This document shows positions 61,712 through 64,000 of a DNA stretch of 64,000 bases, in pieces. The stretch spans positions 1-64,000 of the forward strand of contig NZ_JXDG01000047.1 in assembly GCF_000820515.1 (NCBI RefSeq), read 5' to 3'. The notes under the pieces were generated by a model. That model was not told where the DNA came from. It did no database searches and saw nothing but the letters and a program-made list of their open reading frames with translations. The position numbers and the translations under genes were made by a program. The stretch comes from Pseudomonas batumici. GTDB taxonomy: Bacteria; Pseudomonadota; Gammaproteobacteria; Pseudomonadales; Pseudomonadaceae. The first letter of the stretch is position 1. Every line of letters begins with the position of its first letter.

Positions 61712-62533
61712 ATGATGACTGACTTCAACACCCTCGAATTGCACACCGACCCGCGCGGCTTCGCGACCCTCTGGCTCAGCCGCGAAGAAAAGAACAACGC
61801 GTTCAACGCCGAAATGATCCGCGAGCTGATCCTGGCGCTGGACAAAGTCCAGTCCAATGCCGCCCTGCGCTTCCTGGTGCTGCGCGCCCGTGGCCGGCAT
61901 TTCAGCGCCGGCGCCGACCTGGCCTGGATGCAGCAGTCGGCCCAGCTCGACTACGCCACCAACCTCGACGACGCCCGCGAGCTGGCCGAGTTGATGTACA
62001 ACCTGGCCAAACTGAAGATCCCGACCCTGGCCGTGGTCCAGGGCGCGGCCTACGGCGGTGCCCTGGGCCTGATCGGCGCCTGTGACATGGCCATCGGCGC
62101 CGACGATGCGCAGTTCTGCCTCTCGGAAGTGCGCATCGGCCTGGCCCCGGCCGTGATCAGCCCGTTCGTGGTCCAGGCCATCGGCGAGCGCGCCGCCCGT
62201 CGCTACGCCCTGACCGCCGAACGCTTCAGCGGCCTGCGCGCCCGCGAGCTGGGCCTGTTGTCCGAAACCTACCCGGCCAGTGAACTGGACCAGCACGTCG
62301 CGGCCTGGATCGACAACCTGCTGCTCAACAGCCCGCAGGCGATGCGCGCGAGCAAGGAGCTGCTGCGGGAAATCGGCAGCGGCGAACTCAGCCCGGCGCG
62401 GCGCCGCTATTGCGAAAACGCCATTGCCCGGATCCGGGTCAGCGCCGAAGGCCAGGAAGGCCTGCGCGCCTTCCTGCAAAAACGCCCGCCGAGCTGGCAG
62501 GCCGAGTCGACCGTCAAGGAGCCCCGCCGATGA
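61712..62533 (+). CDS. liuC: Methylglutaconyl-CoA hydratase
   Basis: A 273-aa crotonase hydrating 3-methylglutaconyl-CoA to HMG-CoA, the substrate of LiuE. It shows HFSAGADLAWMQQS (oxyanion strand), QGAAYGGALGLIGACDMAIG and the catalytic-region FCLSEVRIGLAPAVISPFV. Two adjacent ATGs (61712, 61715) follow AGGA; the first is taken. It overlaps liuD by 4 bp (ATGA). Confidence 0.94.
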   Translation: MMTDFNTLELHTDPRGFATLWLSREEKNNAFNAEMIRELILALDKVQSNAALRFLVLRARGRHFSAGADLAWMQQSAQLDYATNLDDARELAELMYNLAKLKIPTLAVVQGAAYGGALGLIGACDMAIGADDAQFCLSEVRIGLAPAVISPFVVQAIGERAARRYALTAERFSGLRARELGLLSETYPASELDQHVAAWIDNLLLNSPQAMRASKELLREIGSGELSPARRRYCENAIARIRVSAEGQEGLRAFLQKRPPSWQAESTVKEPRR

Positions 62534-64000
62534 GCGCCCCTGTGATCACTTCCCTCCTGGTGGCCAACCGCGGCGAAATCGCCTGCCGGGTGATGCGCAC
62601 CGCCAAGGCCCTGGGCCTGACCACCGTCGCCGTGCACAGTGCCATCGACCGTGACGCCCGCCACAGTCGCGAAGCCGATATCCGCGTCGACCTGGGCGGC
62701 AGCAAGGCCGCCGAGAGCTACCTGCAGATCGACAAACTGATCGCCGCCGCTCACGCCAGCGGGGCCCAGGCGATTCACCCCGGCTACGGTTTCCTCTCGG
62801 AAAACGCCGGCTTCGCCCGGGCCATCGAGGCTGCCGGCCTGGTGTTCCTCGGCCCGCCCGCCAGTGCCATCGATGCCATGGGCAGCAAGTCCGCCGCCAA
62901 GGCCCTGATGGAGACCGCCGGCGTGCCGCTGGTGCCGGGTTACCACGGCGAGGCGCAGGATTTCGACACCTTCCGCGAGGCCTGCGAACGCATCGGCTAT
63001 CCGGTCCTGCTCAAGGCCACAGCCGGTGGCGGCGGCAAAGGCATGAAGGTGGTCGAGGACGTCAGCCAACTGGCCGAAGCCTTGGCCTCGGCCCAGCGTG
63101 AGGCACAGTCGTCCTTCGGCGATTCGCGGATGCTGGTGGAGAAATACCTGCTCAAGCCGCGCCACGTCGAGATCCAGGTCTTCGCCGACCGGCACGGCAA
63201 CTGCCTGTACCTCAATGAGCGTGATTGTTCGATTCAACGTCGGCACCAGAAAGTCGTCGAGGAAGCCCCGGCGCCCGGTCTGAGCCCGGAGCTACGGCGC
63301 GCCATGGGCGAGGCCGCCGTGCGTTCGGCCCAGGCCATCGGCTACGTCGGCGCCGGCACCGTGGAGTTCCTGCTGGACGCTCGCGGCGAGTTCTTCTTCA
63401 TGGAGATGAACACCCGCCTGCAAGTCGAGCACCCGGTCACCGAAGCCATCACCGGCCTCGACCTGGTGGCCTGGCAGATTCGCGTCGCTCGCGGCGAAGT
63501 GCTGCCGATGACCCAGGATCAGGTGCCGCTGCTCGGCCATGCCATCGAAGTGCGGCTGTACGCCGAAGACCCGGGCCATGATTTTCTGCCGGCCACCGGG
63601 CGGTTGGAGTTATATCGCGAATCGGCGCCGGGACCGGGACGCCGGGTCGATAGCGGCGTGGCCGAGGGTGACAGTATCTCGCCGTTCTATGACCCGATGC
63701 TCGGCAAGCTGATTGCCTGGGGAGAGGACCGCGAACAGGCGCGCCTGCGCTTGCTGGGCATGCTAGACGAGTTCGCCATCGGTGGCCTGAAAACCAACAT
63801 CGACTTCCTGCGGCGGATCGTCGGTCATCCAGCGTTCGCGGCGGCGGAACTGGATACCGGCTTCATTCCGCGTTATCAGGAGCAACTGCTGCCAGAACCC
63901 TCACCACTGAGCGATGAGTTCTGGCAAGCGGCGGCCCAGGCGTTTGCGCAGAGCCTGCCGACTGTTTCGCGCGCCGATGACCCGGGCTCGCCTTGGGCCA
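62530..64000 (+). CDS. liuD: Methylcrotonyl-CoA carboxylase, biotin-containing (alpha) subunit, cut by window edge
   Basis: The first 490 codons are present. The biotin carboxylase domain is complete: LLVANRGEIACRVMRTAK, the ATP-grasp glycine loop ATAGGGGKGMKVV, EKYLLKPRHVEIQVFAD, and FFFMEMNTRLQVEHPVTE with the catalytic Glu/Asn/Arg set. The C-terminal biotin-carrier domain (AMKM motif) lies beyond the window. It supplies carboxybiotin to LiuB. It overlaps liuC by 4 bp, so liuC and liuD are translationally coupled. Confidence 0.96.
   Translation, partial: MSAPVITSLLVANRGEIACRVMRTAKALGLTTVAVHSAIDRDARHSREADIRVDLGGSKAAESYLQIDKLIAAAHASGAQAIHPGYGFLSENAGFARAIEAAGLVFLGPPASAIDAMGSKSAAKALMETAGVPLVPGYHGEAQDFDTFREACERIGYPVLLKATAGGGGKGMKVVEDVSQLAEALASAQREAQSSFGDSRMLVEKYLLKPRHVEIQVFADRHGNCLYLNERDCSIQRRHQKVVEEAPAPGLSPELRRAMGEAAVRSAQAIGYVGAGTVEFLLDARGEFFFMEMNTRLQVEHPVTEAITGLDLVAWQIRVARGEVLPMTQDQVPLLGHAIEVRLYAEDPGHDFLPATGRLELYRESAPGPGRRVDSGVAEGDSISPFYDPMLGKLIAWGEDREQARLRLLGMLDEFAIGGLKTNIDFLRRIVGHPAFAAAELDTGFIPRYQEQLLPEPSPLSDEFWQAAAQAFAQSLPTVSRADDPGSPWA

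Overview
The window reads as chromosome of a Pseudomonas, most likely of the P. fluorescens group. Supporting this are the high-GC coding bias, the GGAGCC(G/A)GCTTGCTGGCGAT-type REP elements, an ANR/FNR regulator with TTGAT-N4-(A/G)TCAA boxes, a LiuR-controlled leucine pathway, a SoxR–monooxygenase pair, and a CrcY-like small RNA directly downstream of the HMG-CoA lyase gene. Product names come from motif and family recognition by eye. No database search was possible.

Layout. 1–12.9 kb is housekeeping and accessory metabolism: a threonine/homoserine exporter (rhtA), a lipoprotein, a DsbA-fold isomerase, Xaa-Pro aminopeptidase, cysteine desulfurase, a LysE exporter, soxR with its divergent monooxygenase target, a TSUP permease, nudC, a dienoyl-CoA isomerase, and the gnd–zwf operon. 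13.0–22.7 kb holds two tandem giant paralogs (1596 and 1613 aa) of the Pseudomonas 'dermonecrotic toxin domain' type. 23.5–28.6 kb is a compact low-oxygen island: two tandem-domain universal stress proteins, a zinc alcohol dehydrogenase, an FNR paralog and an acetyltransferase, with four good ANR boxes. 28.6–38.1 kb carries ZapE, an NTF2-like protein with a WYL regulator and paired direct-repeat operators, two aldo/keto reductases, an OmpA/HhH membrane pair, a nitrilase, a Fur-like winged-helix protein and small membrane and lipoproteins. 38.2–48.1 kb contains tamA–tamB, xthA, a phosphate-binding/OmpA fusion and an acyl-CoA dehydrogenase.

48.2–64.0 kb begins with a LysR regulator and then carries the leucine/isovalerate (liu) pathway in two blocks. 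The first is liuR–liuE (49.2–50.6 kb). The second is liuABCD (58.9 kb to the edge, liuD truncated). Each block has its own LiuR-type palindrome. Between them lie a CrcY-type Crc-sequestering sRNA with a sigma-54 promoter, a probable ADP-ribosyltransferase-fold toxin (702 aa), and a 1664-aa protein with leucine-rich repeats and a C-terminal NEL-type E3 ubiquitin ligase domain (candidate catalytic Cys1426). The three giant proteins and the ART protein are the most unusual content. They look like host-directed effectors or toxins, and no recognisable immunity or secretion gene lies beside them.
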